DNA of 64,000 nucleotides. Origin: Locusta migratoria (taxonomy: Eukaryota; Arthropoda; Insecta; Orthoptera; Acrididae). A model generated the notes under the pieces. It was not told the origin of the DNA and ran no database searches. It was given only the letters and a program-made list of their open reading frames with translations. Below are positions 14,358 to 26,190 of this stretch, in pieces. Positions within the stretch are counted from its first letter, which is position 1; every line of letters begins with the position of its first letter. Both the position numbers and the translations under genes were made by a program. Where the stretch lies: the NCBI GenBank assembly GCA_026315105.1, contig CM048744.1, forward strand, positions 977,994,721 to 978,058,720, written 5' to 3'.

Positions 14358-17318
14358 ATGAAAGCTTTTCTGGGAAGCTGTTATTACTGCAATAAGTGCG
14401 ACTCACCTTACAATAATAAAGACAAACATAAGTGTAAAACGAAGGGAAATGTGTGTATTCTGTGCAAGAAACCTGCGCACTCCCCCGAAGAAAAGAATAA
14501 GGTTTATTGTAAGGAATGTAACAGGTATTGTTACAACCAGGAATGCTTAGATAACCACTCAGAAGTTTGTAACACAGTTTATAAATGTAGAGGATGTAAT
14601 TTAATTTTATTGAGATCTAAAGAGCATAAATGCGGATACTCCTTTTGCTACAATTGTATGGAACCTTATAAGACTGGTGAACATCAATGCTACATACAAC
14701 ATAAACATCAGAAAGGCGGAAGGTGTGAAAGTCGGTGTATTTGTAAGGCTACCGATAAGGAGAGTTTTTTGGAACACTTTATATCTAAAAACAAGGATAA
14801 ACTTCTCAAAAATGTTAAGCTCACTACCCTTAAAAGACAATTTGATAATGGAGATATTTCAGAACAAGAGTATAAAGTACTCTACAACAATACACTGACT
14901 GAAATTATAACGTTATTAAATGGTTGCCGTTACACAGAAAAGTATATCTGGTTCGACTATGAAGCTGAGCAAGATACTGGAGTGCACATCCCCAACCTCG
15001 TAGTAGCCCACTATATTGACGGTACCAAAGTTTCCTTCAAAACAAATGAAGAGTTCTGCAAGTGGTTGATTTCTAAGAATCACCAAGGGTACACGGCTAT
15101 TGCACACAATGCAAAGGGGTATGACTCACAATTCATCCTGAAATACTGCATAGAGAACACTTTGAAACCATACACTATATACAATGGCACAAAGCTGATG
15201 ATGCTAGAGGTAAACGGTCTAATAAGCATTATCGATAGCCATAATTTTGTAGCTTCTCCCTTGAGCGACTTTCCAAAAACTTTCGGGTTGAAAGAACTTA
15301 AGAAGGGTTACTTCCCACATTTCTTCAACACAAGAGACAATCAGACTTATGTAGGACCTATTCCTGAGACCAAATACTATGGCGTAGACACGATAAAGAC
15401 AAAAGCTAGAAAAGAGTTTCTTGAGTGGTATCATCAAAAAGTTAAAGAAAATTATATATTTGACTTTCAAAAAGAATTTATGGATTATTGTAACTCTGAT
15501 GTGGATATTCTGCGTAGAGGTTGTTTAGAGTTAAGGAAACAATTTTTGGAAATTGCTAACATAGATCCATTTCAGTACATAACTATTGCGAGTGTTTGTA
15601 TGGGTATTTATAGGTCCAAGTACCTCCAGGAAAATACTATGGCTGTGATAAAAAGTGACAAGAAAGAAATGTATAGTAAAGAGTCGATAACCTGGCTCAA
15701 CACCTTCGGGGGTGTACAACACGCTTTGAATGGTGGAGAAGTAACGATTCGTGGGGCAAAAGTAGATGGATTCAATAAGGACACTAATACAGTATACCAG
15801 TTCCACGGTTGCTTTTGGCATGGATGTCCTGATTGTTATCAAGAAGAGACTATTAACAATGTTAACCATGAGATTATGGGAGACTTGTACGAGAAAACAA
15901 AGCGAAGAAGTTACCAAATTAGGGAAGCAGGATACAACCTTGTCGAAATGTGGGAATGCAAGTGGGCTAAGAGTAAAGGATACAACAATACTACTCCAAT
16001 CGTTGAGCCCTTGAACCCTAGAGATGCTTTCTATGGAGGAAGAACAAATGCAAGCAAGCTTAAAGTGTGTGGTAAAAAGCTGAGATACATAGATGTATGC
16101 AGCCTCTACCCTACAGTTCAGTATTTTGATTACTATCCTGTCGGTCACCCTATAAAATTATACAAACCTAAGAGGTACAACAAAAATTGGTACGGTTTGA
16201 TTAAGTGCAAAGTATTACCACCGCGCAAACTGTATCATCCTGTTTTGCCTATTAAAAAGGATAAGTTGATATTTGGGTTGTGTGGAAAGTGTATTGAGGA
16301 AAAATGTGGTGCTTGTCAGCACACAGACAATGAAAGGGTGATAATAGGAACGTGGACTACAGATGAAGTGAAGAAAGCTATAGAGAAGGGGTATAAAGTG
16401 GTACAAGTATACGAGGTTTGGCATTTTGAAGAAAAGAGTAATGATCTGTTTAAAGGCTACGTCAAAGACTTTATGAAAATTAAGCTAGAAACGAGTGGGT
16501 GGAAAGATGACTTTAAAACTATTGAAGAGTACACCACAGCAGTTAAGGAACATCTTGATATCGATCTGAATTCCGAAGAAGTGGTTCCAAACCCTGGTAA
16601 ACGCGCTGTTTCTAAGATTTGCTTAAACTCATTGTGGGGTAAATTCGGTCAAAGACAGAACTTGACCCAAAGTGAATACATAATGGATGTAGAGAGGTGG
16701 TACAAAATAATGTTAGATGATAGGGTTGATATAAGCAATATGATTTTTATTAATGATAATATTGTACAAGTCACCTATAAGTACAAAGATAATTTCGTTG
16801 AAGACTCCTACTCAACCAATGTGTTTATAGCAGCATTTACAACTTCTAATGCGCGCCTACGGCTTTATGATATGCTAGACAGGCTAGGGTCAAATGTGGT
16901 CTACTACGATACTGATAGTATTGTTTATATTGATGATGGTACCAACACTGTTGAAACTGGTTGTATGTTGGGGGAGTGGACTGATGAACTGGGTAAGGAT
17001 GATCATATCACAGACTGGATTTCTACAGGACCTAAGAGCTACGGGTACGTAACATACAAAGGAAAGGAGACAATGAAGGTAAAAGGTTTCACGTTAAACT
17101 ATGAAAACTCTAAGGCATTGAACATCAAAACTATGAAAAATATTGTGGATAAGGACATCGATAAGGTTAAATTGAAATATAAAATGATTACAAGAGATAC
17201 AAAATCTAAACGCTTGATTAATAAGGATGTTAGTAAAGAATTCAAATTTGACTATGATAAAAGAATGATTGAGTCTGAGGTCAATGGTATTATTGAAACA
17301 TATCCTTGGGGATACTAA
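14358..17318 (+). CDS. PolB: Protein-primed type family B DNA polymerase, main part
   Basis: A 986-aa polymerase frame. The N-terminal 130 residues hold several CxxC/CxH zinc modules. The 3'-5' exonuclease motifs are D200/E202 (FDYEAE), N251-D256 (HNAKGYD) and Y377-D381 (YCNSD). The polymerase motifs are DVCSLYP (D579), KICLNSLWG (753-761) and YYDTDS (D851, D853). A Polinton-specific FHGCFWHGCPDC block (482-493), resembling Vsr-type endonuclease motifs, sits between the exonuclease and palm. All catalytic residues are intact. The annotated ATG is internal to the ancestral gene. The frame is open upstream to 14313, overlapping the preceding ORF, so the copy carries a frame break of one base (-1). 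Confidence 0.95.
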   Translation: MKAFLGSCYYCNKCDSPYNNKDKHKCKTKGNVCILCKKPAHSPEEKNKVYCKECNRYCYNQECLDNHSEVCNTVYKCRGCNLILLRSKEHKCGYSFCYNCMEPYKTGEHQCYIQHKHQKGGRCESRCICKATDKESFLEHFISKNKDKLLKNVKLTTLKRQFDNGDISEQEYKVLYNNTLTEIITLLNGCRYTEKYIWFDYEAEQDTGVHIPNLVVAHYIDGTKVSFKTNEEFCKWLISKNHQGYTAIAHNAKGYDSQFILKYCIENTLKPYTIYNGTKLMMLEVNGLISIIDSHNFVASPLSDFPKTFGLKELKKGYFPHFFNTRDNQTYVGPIPETKYYGVDTIKTKARKEFLEWYHQKVKENYIFDFQKEFMDYCNSDVDILRRGCLELRKQFLEIANIDPFQYITIASVCMGIYRSKYLQENTMAVIKSDKKEMYSKESITWLNTFGGVQHALNGGEVTIRGAKVDGFNKDTNTVYQFHGCFWHGCPDCYQEETINNVNHEIMGDLYEKTKRRSYQIREAGYNLVEMWECKWAKSKGYNNTTPIVEPLNPRDAFYGGRTNASKLKVCGKKLRYIDVCSLYPTVQYFDYYPVGHPIKLYKPKRYNKNWYGLIKCKVLPPRKLYHPVLPIKKDKLIFGLCGKCIEEKCGACQHTDNERVIIGTWTTDEVKKAIEKGYKVVQVYEVWHFEEKSNDLFKGYVKDFMKIKLETSGWKDDFKTIEEYTTAVKEHLDIDLNSEEVVPNPGKRAVSKICLNSLWGKFGQRQNLTQSEYIMDVERWYKIMLDDRVDISNMIFINDNIVQVTYKYKDNFVEDSYSTNVFIAAFTTSNARLRLYDMLDRLGSNVVYYDTDSIVYIDDGTNTVETGCMLGEWTDELGKDDHITDWISTGPKSYGYVTYKGKETMKVKGFTLNYENSKALNIKTMKNIVDKDIDKVKLKYKMITRDTKSKRLINKDVSKEFKFDYDKRMIESEVNGIIETYPWGY

Positions 17319-17336
17319 ATAACAAAAGAAATATCA

Positions 17337-18186
17337 AAGTAAGATAGACACAACCTTGAAACAGATTAAGATAAATAGACAAGTTAAGGTTAAAAGAGGC
17401 TATAACTGGTAAGATAAGTAAAATAATTTTTAAGGTAGGCATAGAGCATAAAAGAACATTATACTATAAATAATAATAAGGTTAAATGAGGCCACAGGTA
17501 ACAAGATAAGTGACATAATTTTTAAGGTTAACTTAGAGCACTCTATAAAGATGAGTGAAATAGTTTTTTATGGTTAATAGGACCATAGAAGGTGGTTGGC
17601 TCAGTGTAGGAATAATTCTTGAAAAAATCTTCGATTACATTTTAAGGTTAAGAGTAACCATAATTTTTAACACTTTTTATTGAGACTCTGTATTTAAATA
17701 GAATGGATGATTCTCACCACACATTTAATACTTTTATAAGATTAAGTTTAATCATAAGCTTTCTCAACACTTTTCAATGCGTTTTAATCTTTTTTAAGAT
17801 TAGTTTGAACCATATTTTACTCATATTTTTCAAGAAAACTTTGTGAATTTTTTATGGTTGATCTTAATGATAACTTTAGATTACGTTTTAAGATTACTTT
17901 GAACCATGAATTGTTTCACAATTCTCCAGAAATTTTTATGGTTAGTTTTCACCTTAACCAAGATTTACTTTTAGAAACCTCATTGGACAGGGTGTGGTTG
18001 GTTTTAATCTTAAATAAGATTTAAAAATAAAATGCGTTTAAGGTAAGATTTAAGGTTAAACACGATTACCCAACAGATAAGTAAAATAATTTTTTAAGGT
18101 TAAATGGGACCTTAAACGATAAATAACATTATGGTTGAATTTAACCTTAGAAGAGGGGGGTGTTCCCAAGTGACCCACATACTACT
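17337..18186 (-). repeat. Polinton terminal inverted repeat, right
   Basis: Mirror image of 1335-2131. Near-identity extends from 18186 inward to about 17605. Between 17337 and 17605 the match is patchy, with insertions on this side. The PolB stop is only about 20 bases away. There are no supported genes; ORFs in it are chance. Confidence 0.92.
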
Positions 18187-18192
18187 AACATG
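18187..18192. repeat. Polinton target site duplication, right
   Basis: AACATG directly follows the right terminus (CCCACATACTACT) and precedes the resumption of LINE B (CGATGGTCGTAGTA). Confidence 0.95.
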
Positions 18193-18737
18193 CGATGGTC
18201 GTAGTACAGAGGATACAAAATGCAGAATGGCAATGGGAAGAAAAGCATTTTTGAAAAAGAGAAATTTGCTAACATCGAATATTGATTTAAGTGTAAGGAA
18301 GTCTTTTCTGAAGGCATTTGTGTGGAGTGTTGCCTTGTACGGGAGTGAAACATGGACGATAAGCAGTGCGGACAGGAAGAGGATAGAGGCTTTTGAAATG
18401 TGGTGCTACAGAAGAATGCTGAAGATTGCATAACTAATGAAGAGGTACTGAAAGGAATTGGTGAGAAAAGGAATTTTTGGCATACCCTGACTAAAAGAAG
18501 GGATCGCTTGGTAGGACACCTTCTTAGACATCCGGGAATCGCAAATTAAGCATTGGAGGAAAGTGTGTGGGGTAAAAATCGCAGAGGGAGACCAAGATAC
18601 GCGTATAGTAAGCAGATTCAAGTGGATGTGGGTTGCCGTTCTTATGAGGAGATGAAAAGGCTTGCTCAGGATAGAGTAGGGTGGAGAGCTGCATCAAACC
18701 AGTCTCCGGACTGAAGACCATAACAACAACATAGCAG
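18187..18737 (+). pseudogene. LINE family B, C-terminal part and 3' end, after the Polinton
   Basis: The frame to 18433 encodes KSFLKAFVWSVALYGSETWT and RIEAFEMWCYRRMLKI, the conserved post-RT domain of this RTE-like family. An internal deletion and stops follow. The element ends in CTGAAGACCATAACAACAAC, the typical 3' end of the family, just before the GTCAGCA duplication at 18738-18744. Confidence 0.85.
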
Positions 18738-19320
18738 GTCAGCAACTGGAAGCAGTTAATTTCATAAATTATCTGGGAGTAGGCATTAGGAGTGATTTAA
18801 AATGGAACGACCATATAAAATCAATCGTCCGTAAAGCAGATGCCAGACTTAGATTCATTGGGAGAATCCTAAGGAACTGCAGTCCGCCCACAGCTTGAAT
18901 ACTGCTCACCGATGTGGGATCCGTACCATTTGGGATTGATGGAGGAAGTGGAGAAGATCCAACGAAGAGCAGCGCGCTTCGTTACAGGATCATTTGGTAA
19001 TTGTGAAAGCGTTACGGAGATGATCGCTAAACTCCAGTGGAAGACTCTGCAGGAGAGACGCTCTGTCGCTCGGTACGGGCTTTTGTCCAAGTTTCGAGAA
19101 CTTACCTTTATCGATGAGTCTAGCAGTATATCTACGTATATCTCGCGGAGAGATCATGGAAAAAGAATCAGAGAGATTATACAGCCCACACAGAGGGATA
19201 CGGACAATCTCTCTACGCGAACAATACTTGACTGGAGTAGGAGGGAGAACCGATAGTGGTACTCAGGGTACCCCCCCGCCACACACCGTCGGGTGGCTTG
19301 CGGAGTACGAATGTAGATGT
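18738..19320 (+). pseudogene. LINE family A, 3' part after the nested insertions
   Basis: Coding sense resumes here with an INYLGVGIRSDLKWNDHIK-like block, then the MWDPYHLGLMEEVEKIQRRA block (frame 18912-19256). The sequence ends in GGCTTGCGGAGTACGAATG and TAGATG, the 3' terminus seen in other family A copies. Stops and a frame break near 18895 show it is dead. Confidence 0.85.
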
Positions 19321-19770
19321 TCCAATCGTCTGGGGTTGTTAAGAGTTTTCACGGCTCCCCAGAATGCAGCTTTTCTATATAAGCCAGTCGCGGAATCGCG
19401 GCCACTGTAAGAAGCAGTAACTTCCGACGATAAGCCACCATCATGATCGCGGCGCAAGCAGAACACCGAGCACAGCGAAGGCAGAGCGCAAACTGAGGTC
19501 CGCCACTCGAGTCCAGAGCAGGAGCTACCCCACCACCGCAGCATCCCGGTGTCCGCACTCGAGGTCAGTGGAGGGGGGTGACCGCAGGTATATATAGCAC
19601 AGCCGCCGGTCCAGCGCCTCAGTCAGCGGGAGTAACCTGATGATGATGGCACGTTACGCTATCGAAAATTCGTTCTACAATGACCAATCCATCCGGCTGC
19701 ACGCCCGAGAGATCTTCACTCAGCATATTCGCCGGGAAAACCTACGAACACACAAGCCACCATCATACTA
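19321..19770 (+). repeat. Promoter-bearing repeat with a hammerhead-like core
   Basis: A GC-richer block with TATA-like boxes at 19376-19383 (CTATATAA) and 19588-19596 (TATATATAG). It ends near 19637-19668 with CTGATGA, a GATGGC/GCTATC stem and GAAAA, which follows the hammerhead-ribozyme layout. I read it as part of a retroelement terminal repeat, but the element type is not certain. Confidence 0.4.
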
Positions 19771-19922
19771 CCGCTGACGAATTCATACAGGTAGTCCCTG
19801 AAGGCGGATATTTGTACTTCCACCAGAAAATACATGAGCTTTACGCAAGCAATCAACACACACATAAGTATTTTGAATGAGTGGAAGGTGTGTACTCTTC
19901 ATTGTGAGATTTGTTTTGTTTT

Positions 19923-19975
<53 letters not shown>

Positions 19976-21170
19976 GCTCATTTTGGCATTTATATATTCC
20001 TTCTGCCGCACCAGACAGCCCTGGCCTCAGATGGAAACGTGCCGTGGTGAGATGAGATTATCCTGCTACGCTAGCGCACTGTGCTGAGCTTAGCGTCCCA
20101 CGAATTTCCGCCAACTGGCTCACGGGAGTTTAAGAGAACGACCTCGTATTGCGACTAAGCAGACTGCCGTGCTCACGGGAAATACACACCGTAATTCCGA
20201 ATACCGGCACACATCAGTACAGCGTGTAACACTGCCCTAAAAGTAGAAACGGTAACAATCCTTATCTCTTAGTTATTTAACACAATTTTTCCTATGTCTT
20301 TTGATATAACGGGAGCAGAGAGTTTGGGGGGGGGGGATGAACCGTGAACTTTGTCGACACGGAGTGGCTTCCATGCCTCAACGATACACACATCGCCGTA
20401 CCGAACGTGCGGTCACAATGGAGGGGTATCTGCATAGAGGCCACACAAAAGGGGCTATTTTCAGTAGTTGCAGGGGTACAACCTCGATAACTAACCGCGC
20501 TGGCCTTGTAACACTAGCGAACTTCGCCTTGCTGTGCTGCAACTGCAAACGACTGAACACAAGAGGAAACTGCAGCCGTTATTTTTTTTATTATTATTTT
20601 TTATTTTTTTTTTATTTTTATTACAGCTTTACTGTGTAGAGAGTATACATAACAGGAACGGCTTTATAGATATAACAAAAAATACAAAGTTGTTTAAGCT
20701 TAGCTTAAAAAACAATTGTACATTTGCCCACAATGTTCCCACAACGTTGAGTGAAAAATAACATTTAACACGATGAGATGAATACTAAACAGATCCGCAA
20801 CAGAATACATATTACCCCCAGACCATTATTCCATTAGATTACGGTTCAGAATTTATCATGTCTTTTCAACGCTCGAATGTAACAAAGTAAGCAGTGCCAA
20901 TGTGCACTGACATTCTGAAAATGTAGTATATATGTAAGTACCACTCTACGTTGCCAGCGAATTCCGTAGGTTGTGTAATACGAATAATGCTTGTATTTGT
21001 TATTCATTTGCTTTATGTAAGGCATTACTAAAAAGCGATAACTCAAATATATAATATTATCATGTAATATCTGAACAAATGAAAGTCGTATCTCCCCAAT
21101 AGTAACAAAAATCACACACCTGAACGAACGCAAAAATCGCAAAACGTAGATTTCGACCTGTGTAAAACCG
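19771..21170. other. No gene seen; simple repeats
   Basis: Contains a (GA)n tract at about 19925-19974, a G run at about 20327-20335 and a T-rich tract at about 20581-20622. No coding or RNA signal can be supported. Confidence 0.6.
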
Positions 21171-21181
21171 AATGGTTTTGT

Positions 21182-21373
21182 TCAAATGTTTGTATAGTCT
21201 ATGGGACTTAACTACGGGGTCATCAGTCCCTAAACTTACAAACTACTTATGAACTACTTACGAACTAGGACGGCACAAATATCCATGCCCGAGGGGGGAT
21301 TCGAACCCCCGATCGTAGTGGCCGTGCAGACCGTGACTGGAGCGCCTTAGTCTCCTCGGCCACCGCGGCCGGC
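21182..21373 (-). mobile_element. tRNA-derived SINE (family 1) with target duplication
   Basis: In the minus direction it starts GCCGGCCGCGGTGGCCGAGG and holds a B-box-like GGGGGTTCGAATCCCC. It runs through CTGATGACCCCGTAGTTAAG to a CATTTGAAC-like end. AATGGTTTTGT flanks both sides (21171-21181 and 21374-21384). Transcription would be by RNA polymerase III and mobility depends on LINE proteins. Confidence 0.9.
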
Positions 21374-21384
21374 AATGGTTTTGT

Positions 21385-21936
21385 AGCTGAAATACAATTA
21401 AACTGGCAGATTTATACTTTACGAATATTTATTCTTATATAGTTAACCTAGATTAATAAAAATGTAAATGTTAGTTTCCACAAAATCATTATATCCAGAA
21501 GTTCGTCACCGACTGCTTTGAAATTTGACACAACGTTGCATTTTAATACAACGCTGCATCAAAGTTTCACGGCATTTTACTGAAGAGGAAGGTTTTAGGT
21601 ACCTATTTCTTAATTTAAAAAAAAAACACGCGTTATTTTAAGCGACTCAGTGTAATATTTGGTGAAATATGCATTCTTCGGAAAAAAGTGTCAAATAAAC
21701 CATGTATTTTCGAAGGGGGTCATCGAATAGTACCAAACTTGAACAGTCTTCCCGCTTTTAGGGAATGTAAAATCTTAAATGGGAACCCCAATTTTATAGC
21801 ACATTCGCAATCTACGCCCCAAATCCTGCATGGTTTCTTTGAAACGTGTCCTTCGATTCGCGACAGATGGCGCTGTAATTATATTAAATATTTGCCATAT
21901 TGCTGACCCAATATACTATGTAGGAATGAAAATAAA
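21385..21936. other. No gene seen
   Basis: AT-rich single-copy-like sequence; short ORFs look random. Confidence 0.5.
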
Positions 21937-22142
21937 GCCGCGGTGGAGTAGCCGAGCGGTCTAATGCGTCTCGCCGAGGAGCGCCCGGTTGCTCGCCGTG
22001 GAGGTTCGAGTCCTCCCTGGGGCATGGGTGTATGTGTTGTCCGTAGGTTAGTTTACCTAGGTTTAAGTAGTTTGAAGGCTACGGACTGATGACCACGCCG
22101 TTTGGTCCGATAGATTTACAAACATTTGAACATTTTGAACAC
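21937..22142 (+). mobile_element. tRNA-derived SINE (family 1, variant)
   Basis: Starts GCCGCGGTGGAGTAGCCGAG, with B-box GGTTCGAGTCC and the CGGACTGATGACC body. TGAAAATAAA flanks it at 21927-21936 and 22143-22152. Confidence 0.85.
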
Positions 22143-22152
22143 TGAAAATAAA

Positions 22153-22690
22153 GGTAAACCATTTTCAGGGTGCTTCAGAATGCTACCCAATGGTAGCAAC
22201 AGTGATTCTTCCCACCCCTGTAATGGACAGGGCTGTGGGCCGATGTGAATATCCTCAGATAGGAATCCCCGTTTCTTTACCAGAGTAGAATTGTCCAAAA
22301 TGAAATGTCGAAATTTCTCAAAGAACGGTTCTGAAAATTTCAAAAAACACCAAATATCATCCATACCACATTACTCCAACGCAAACTTTGACACTTGTAG
22401 ATATTCGGCAACGTGTGGCTACTAATTTGTTAGTGGACAGAGCGGATGACTGGATATGACAGAAATTTCTGTAAATAAGTAGTGTTCTCAACCCCATAAA
22501 CCACAGACATTGACCAGATTGGGTGGCTTGCGTGTCTCAACGATACAACTAGCCGTTCCGTAGGTGCAACCACAACGGAGGGCTATCTGTGGAGAAGCCA
22601 GACAAACGTGTAGTTCCTGAAGAGGGGCAGCAGCCTTTTCAGTAGTTACAGGGGCAAGTCTGGATGATTGACTGAGCTGGCCTTGTAACA
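22153..22690. other. No gene seen
   Basis: Mixed sequence. The block 22495-22700 (CGTGTCTCAACGATACAAC and around) resembles 20350-20540, so both may be pieces of one old repeat preceding LINE B copies. Confidence 0.4.
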
Positions 22691-22699
22691 TCAGCTAAT

Positions 22700-23548
22700 G
22701 TGGCTTTGCCACACAGCTACTGCGAACGGCTGAAAGCAAGGGAAAAATACAGCCGTTACTTTTCCCGAGGACATGCAGCTCTACTGAATGAACATATGAT
22801 GATAGGATCCTCTCGGGTAAAATATTCCGGAGGTAAAATAGTCCCCCATTCGGATCTTCGGGCGGGGACTACTCAGGAGGATGTTGTCACCAAGAAAGAC
22901 AATACTGGCATTCTACGGATCGGAGCGTGGAATGTTAGATCCCTTAATCGGGTAGGAAAATTAGAAAATTTAAAAATGGAAATGGATAGGTTGAAGTTAG
23001 ATATAGTGGGGATTAGTGTAGTTTGGTGGCAGGATGAACAGGATTTCTGGTCAGGTGAGTACAGGATTATAAATACAAAATCAGTTGGGGGTATCACAGG
23101 AGTAGGACTGATAATGAATAAGAAAATAGGAATGCGGGTAAACTACTATGTCCAGCACAGTGATCGCATTATCATTGTCAAGATAGATATGAAGCCAACA
23201 CTGACAACAGTAGTACAGGTTTATGTGCCAACTAGCATGGCCGGTGATGAGATCGAAGAAATGTATGAGGAGGTAAAGGAAATTATTCAGACAATTGAGG
23301 GAGAGGAAAAGTTAATTGTGATGGGAAACTGGAATTCGGTAGTAGGACAAGGAAGGGAAGGGAAAATAGTAGGTGAATATGGACTGGGCAAAAGGAATGA
23401 AAGAGATCGCCTGGTCGAATTTTGCACGAAACATAATTTAATCATACCAAACACCTTGTTTAAGAATCACGAAAGAAGGTTTGTGTACGTGGAAGAAACC
23501 AAGAAACACCAGAAGGTACCAAATAGATTTTATAATGGCAAGACATAG
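22700..23548 (+). pseudogene. LINE family B endonuclease (AP-endonuclease-like) 5' fragment
   Basis: A 282-aa frame. From about residue 73 it matches the apurinic-type endonuclease of RTE-like LINEs (LRIGAWNVRSLNRVGKLENL), the same family often annotated as craniofacial development protein 2-like. The catalytic Glu expected in the GIS-E-RW block is replaced (GISVVWWQDE), and the Asp expected in the GDWN block is Asn (MGNWNSVVG), so the nuclease should be dead. The element breaks off at about 23550, before the RT. Confidence 0.85.
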
Positions 23549-23549
23549 A

Positions 23550-26190
23550 TTTCGGAACCTGTTTTTAAACTGTAAGAAATGCTTGAACAACGAAGGGAGG
23601 CAGTTCGAGCACCTCCTTGCTTAATACAGGTGAGTAATATACTTGTCTTTCAAAGTGTTTGTGTGATGCATGTCAGAAATAACTTGCGCCCCAACCCGTA
23701 TTAAATTTAGTGCGGATGTCTGGCGGTCCGCTAAGCGGGCACCGCAGCTGCCGTCCCCGGCAAGTTGCACGCCGCAAAGGCGGTTGCGCTGAGGATGGAT
23801 CACCCTGCATTTCGATACATCTAAAAGAAATTGTATATGTAAACAGTAATAATGATGCACGAGCTGGGGTGGAAATCATTACAAGAAAAGCGTTATTGGT
23901 TGCTGCAATATTTAATTGAAAAATTTCTTCCACCAACTTGGTTGGTTGTTTGCGACAGGGGGACCACAGTGCCTTGGTCATCAGTCCCTCGGTGGGCAGT
24001 GGAAGGAGTGAGCTTTAGGTAGGAGGGAAAAGGAAGTGTAGTCCAGGGAGGAAAGGAATAAAGACTGTACTAGCAGCGCGCTCCATGCTCGCCACGCACA
24101 TACTCCGAATGCTGACATATTTCGTTAGTACCTACCTGCATAAGGAGACATCATCATCATCATAAAATAAGTATCAGATCGAAAACGGAAAGACTTAGGT
24201 CTTCCTTCTTCCCGTGTGCTTTTAGGAAGGGAAACATGTAATATTTCTAGCTTAAAGCCATCATATTAAGTTCGAAGTATTGCTTCAGTACAGCCGGTTA
24301 GGACCAGTAGGCGACAAACGTTAAAAGCTGGTGAGAACCACGACAGGTGGTACAATAGGTCGGGTTCTCATGGGAAATAGCACTAACAAATCTCCCCGAA
24401 TTGTATGGAAGTCCCGGAGCGGCAGGCACTGGACGCCGATTGGCTGTAGCACTGGCGGTCACGCGCCAAAACGCAATCATATTTCTATTAATATTCAATA
24501 AACCAATTATTTACTCAATGCCAAACTCAATTTAGAAAAAAATCCCTCAAAGCTAAGCTATACCCTAAGTAGGTAAAACATTATCTATAGATAAATTCAT
24601 AAACAAAAGAATTAATATGAGACGGACGATGCACAGCAGCCATGTTTGAGCGCCAAATTGCGGAACGAAGGCAGCCTTGCATCGAGCCGCCACAGTTCAG
24701 AACAGGCACTCGGAAGAGTAACATGTAACTTCAGTACGCGCACTCGGTGAAGTAACATGCATACTTAGGCGGTCATAAGGCATTGTTTAATCACCTTAGA
24801 ACTAGGGAAATGACTTTATATTCAATTTTCAGTTATGACAACGTGTGTCAAGTGGATGTTGTTATGCAGTTTACTGGTTTTCTGCTGACTTTAAATAAAC
24901 CAGATGGCATCCCACATGAATTTAAGTATTATTTCGTAATTAGATCAGTTCCTGCCAATAGTTTAACAATTTCAGCCTCAATCAAGAACTCCGACCTGCG
25001 TGCTATCATCTGCGTGGGCACATCCATAGAAGACGTCAGGTTGGTGAACTTTTAGAGTTTCTACTCTTCACACAGTGCAGTGGGGAGTAACTACAACCCT
25101 CGCGTACACTGTCATTGCGGCACAAACGCGAACTTTAGTGCGTCATCCACTGCAAAATAGAGGAGGAAAGAAAATGATATAGGACCGGTTTTAGAACATA
25201 CCCCTTGTAGACATTTTTCTGTCGTAAACGATAGAGTCATGAAAGAGGTTCGATTAACCCCCTGCACTTAAATGTGATTTTCAGAGTAATTATGTATCTG
25301 TGGACGTTGAAATACAGTTAATGTTTTGTGTCAATGTGTGATTATTACGTTTTACTGTAATTATCTAACTGTAATCGAAAGAATGTTACGATTCTTGTAA
25401 CTTTACAAAATGGCGGCTGGAGAGTGTACTGGCTGTCAACACGCATAGCTTGCGCTACTCTAAGCCGTGAAAGTAAACATGTCACGTTATCTGGTAAAGT
25501 TGCGCTTGTTACTCAGAAACCAATTAACATGTATCCCTGAGAGTATAAAAAAACAAGATGTCGAGGATAAGTATTTTATCTTCGTTCTGAGATACCACCA
25601 CCCCCCCCCCCCCCATCCTATAAAACGTGGTCTGGTGACTTGGAATTATTATTCAAATACATTTTTAAAAAATTATCGCAATTGGAAAGGCGCTCGTTCC
25701 ACATCACAGCGAGAATGGGTAATTGCAGTAAGTATCCACCCATCAGCGAACAGTATTATCAACGTTCGTAACAGGCATACATTACTGACAAAGAGGCACT
25801 GTCGAAGCAGAAACTAGTTGGGTAAAGCGAACTAGGCAGAGCCACGTCGCTACCTCGCAGTGGTATCACGGAAAGCCATCGCTGAAAATGTTGCGACAGC
25901 CGACGTCACGAAACCCGCTGACAGGAGGAGAAAGGCGGGACTCTGCCGACAGAGGAGGACTTCGAAATACCGAGCACGATGCTTAAGTGTCAGGGGGAAC
26001 ACGATGCACAGCAAAGTCACATTCGACTGCTACGTCAAAAGTTTCGTCGAGGCATTTATTATTAAAACTAGCTTAAACCCGCGGCTCCGCTCGCGTGTTA
26101 GTTGATTATGGTAGATAATGCGCGAAACGTCAAATAGATTTTTTAAAGAGATGTATTAAAAGAAATTTCTTTTTTACTGCTTGATTTGTT
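23550..26190. other. No gene seen; scattered repeat debris
   Basis: About 23925-24040 resembles part of another SINE body (GGTCATCAGTCCCTCGG). A run of Cs lies at about 25600-25613. The short ORFs here have no recognisable domain. 24780-25055 (90 codons) is unremarkable. Confidence 0.5.

Larger units (their letters stand above)
1335..18186. mobile_element. Polinton/Maverick (adintovirus-like) element, about 16.85 kb
   Basis: Both ends are defined by inverted termini (AGTAGTATGTGGG at left, its complement at right) and the AACATG duplication. The gene set is diagnostic of the group: protein-primed type PolB, retrovirus-like integrase with a chromodomain-like tail, A32/FtsK-like packaging ATPase, adenain-like protease, and candidate major and minor capsid proteins. 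Accessory genes include a PLA2-like domain protein, a fibre-like protein, a zinc ribbon, an MSV199 remnant and a matrix metalloproteinase. The outer TIRs are almost identical, which argues for recent insertion or conversion. However, PolB is split between two frames and the protease lacks an upstream ATG, so this copy may be defective unless recoding occurs. Confidence 0.97.

Noticed and set aside
15531..16148. 205-codon minus-strand frame inside PolB
   Set aside because: Antisense shadow of the polymerase; no recognisable domain.
21270..21370. Possible true tRNA genes at GGTTCGAATCC-type boxes
   Set aside because: Each lies in a longer SINE body with target duplications, and the cloverleaf acceptor stems do not pair well.
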